Assembly: GCA_031178565.1 (NCBI GenBank)
Contig: JAPSIU010000020.1
Span: 1 to 5,766, forward strand
Direction of reading: 5' to 3'
From: Leucobacter sp.
GTDB taxonomy: Bacteria; Actinomycetota; Actinomycetes; Actinomycetales; Microbacteriaceae
Length of the DNA stretch: 5,766 bases
This document shows, piece after piece, positions 5,382 to 5,766 of this stretch. Every line of letters begins with the position of its first letter. The first letter of the stretch is position 1. The position numbers were made by a program, and so were the translations under genes. Under the pieces are notes generated by a model. That model saw only the letters and a list, made by a program, of their open reading frames with translations, made no database searches and was not told the origin of the DNA.

Positions 5382-5766
5382 CGAGCAACTGCTCCTGCTG
5401 CTCGAGCACACCGATGGCGGCGGCCTGGGCCGCGTCGGGGTCTCCGTCGGCGATGGCCCGGTAGAGGGAGTCGTGCATGTCCGCGCGATCGGGGTCGCTT
5501 CCCTGTGCGAGGCAGGACGCGTCGGTGACCGACTCCCGGAGCGAGCCGTCGAAGCTGGCGTAGATGTCGGCGAGGAGGCGGTTGCCCGATGCCCGGGCGA
5601 TGCCGAGGTGGTAGGCGACGTCGGCCTCGGCGAACGCGGGGGTGTCGCTCGCGGCGATGGCCGCGCTGCGACCCGCCAGGGTAAGGGCGAAGCGCTTAAC
5701 GCGGCGATCCGGCACATCCGCTCCGGGGCGCTTGGCGCCTACACCGATCCCTCGGATGTCGTCGTC
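5368..5766 (-). CDS. GntR-family regulator, FadR (FCD) subfamily, 5' end outside the window
   Basis: The 132 visible residues are the C-terminal effector-binding part of a transcription regulator; the frame stays open to the window edge, so the DNA-binding winged helix lies beyond it. FCD-domain landmarks, numbered from the window edge: Asp49 and His53 in the ADVAYH segment, SGN at 60-62, and His98 in MHDSLYRAIADGD (97-109). The position that carries the last metal-binding histidine in metal-dependent FCD domains, 22 residues after His98, is Val120 here. An internal GTG at 5715 could be mistaken for the start but would leave only part of the domain. The stop overlaps the transporter start by 14 bp (ATGAGCGGCCCTGA), which indicates co-transcription and suggests that the regulator controls the transporter and senses its substrate or a product of it. 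Confidence 0.82.
   Translation of the reverse strand, partial: DDDIRGIGVGAKRPGADVPDRRVKRFALTLAGRSAAIAASDTPAFAEADVAYHLGIARASGNRLLADIYASFDGSLRESVTDASCLAQGSDPDRADMHDSLYRAIADGDPDAAQAAAIGVLEQQEQLLDERP

Noticed and set aside
5382..5717. Upstream extension of the major facilitator frame by 112 codons
   Set aside because: That part is Ser/Thr/Pro/Arg-rich and is the regulator gene read in another frame; the transporter family starts at ATG 5381.

Overview
The window is very GC-rich DNA with a strong G/C preference at third codon positions, tightly packed genes and purine-rich GGAGG-type ribosome sites. Together with the protein families present, this points to a high-GC actinobacterium, most likely in or near Microbacteriaceae. 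The genus cannot be fixed from this sequence alone.

Layout. (1) 1-150 is the 3' end of a plus-strand membrane protein gene, possibly an ABC-3-type metal transporter permease. (2) 151-328 is a gene-free leader with three perfect short inverted repeats and a weak promoter candidate. (3) 329-3053 is a complete three-gene plus-strand operon for polar amino acid uptake: a lipoprotein solute-binding protein, one HisM/GlnP-type permease with an unusual C-terminal tail, and a GlnQ/HisP-type ATPase that overlaps the permease by ATGA. (4) 3109-3507, minus strand, encodes a TagD-like glycerol-3-phosphate cytidylyltransferase, converging on the operon across a 55-bp gap. (5) 3508-3668 is a divergent intergenic region with a 20-bp-period direct repeat next to tagD and a reasonable promoter facing right. 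(6) 3672-3935 encodes a small, acidic, histidine-rich protein that ends in Gly-X-X tripeptide repeats. (7) On the minus strand, transcribed leftwards from the right edge, lie a FadR/GntR-family regulator (N-terminus outside the window), a CynX/NimT-type major facilitator protein, and a small two-helix membrane protein resembling the SCO4848 family. The first two overlap by 14 bp and the last two are 9 bp apart, so they probably form one transcription unit.

How the genes work together. The ABC operon is self-contained: the lipoprotein catches substrate outside the membrane, a probable homodimeric permease passes it through, and the ATPase powers import. The regulator-transporter pair at the right is a typical arrangement in which an effector-sensing FCD-domain regulator controls a neighbouring carrier. 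TagD stands alone; it would supply CDP-glycerol for a glycerol-phosphate cell-wall polymer, but no polymerase is visible here.

I see no mobile element, CRISPR array, tRNA, rRNA or clear new defence or biosynthetic system. The less ordinary signals are the His-rich/Gly-X-X small protein, the GGGTCG-type repeats shared by the two convergent gaps, the direct repeat before tagD, and the hairpin-rich leader of the ABC operon.
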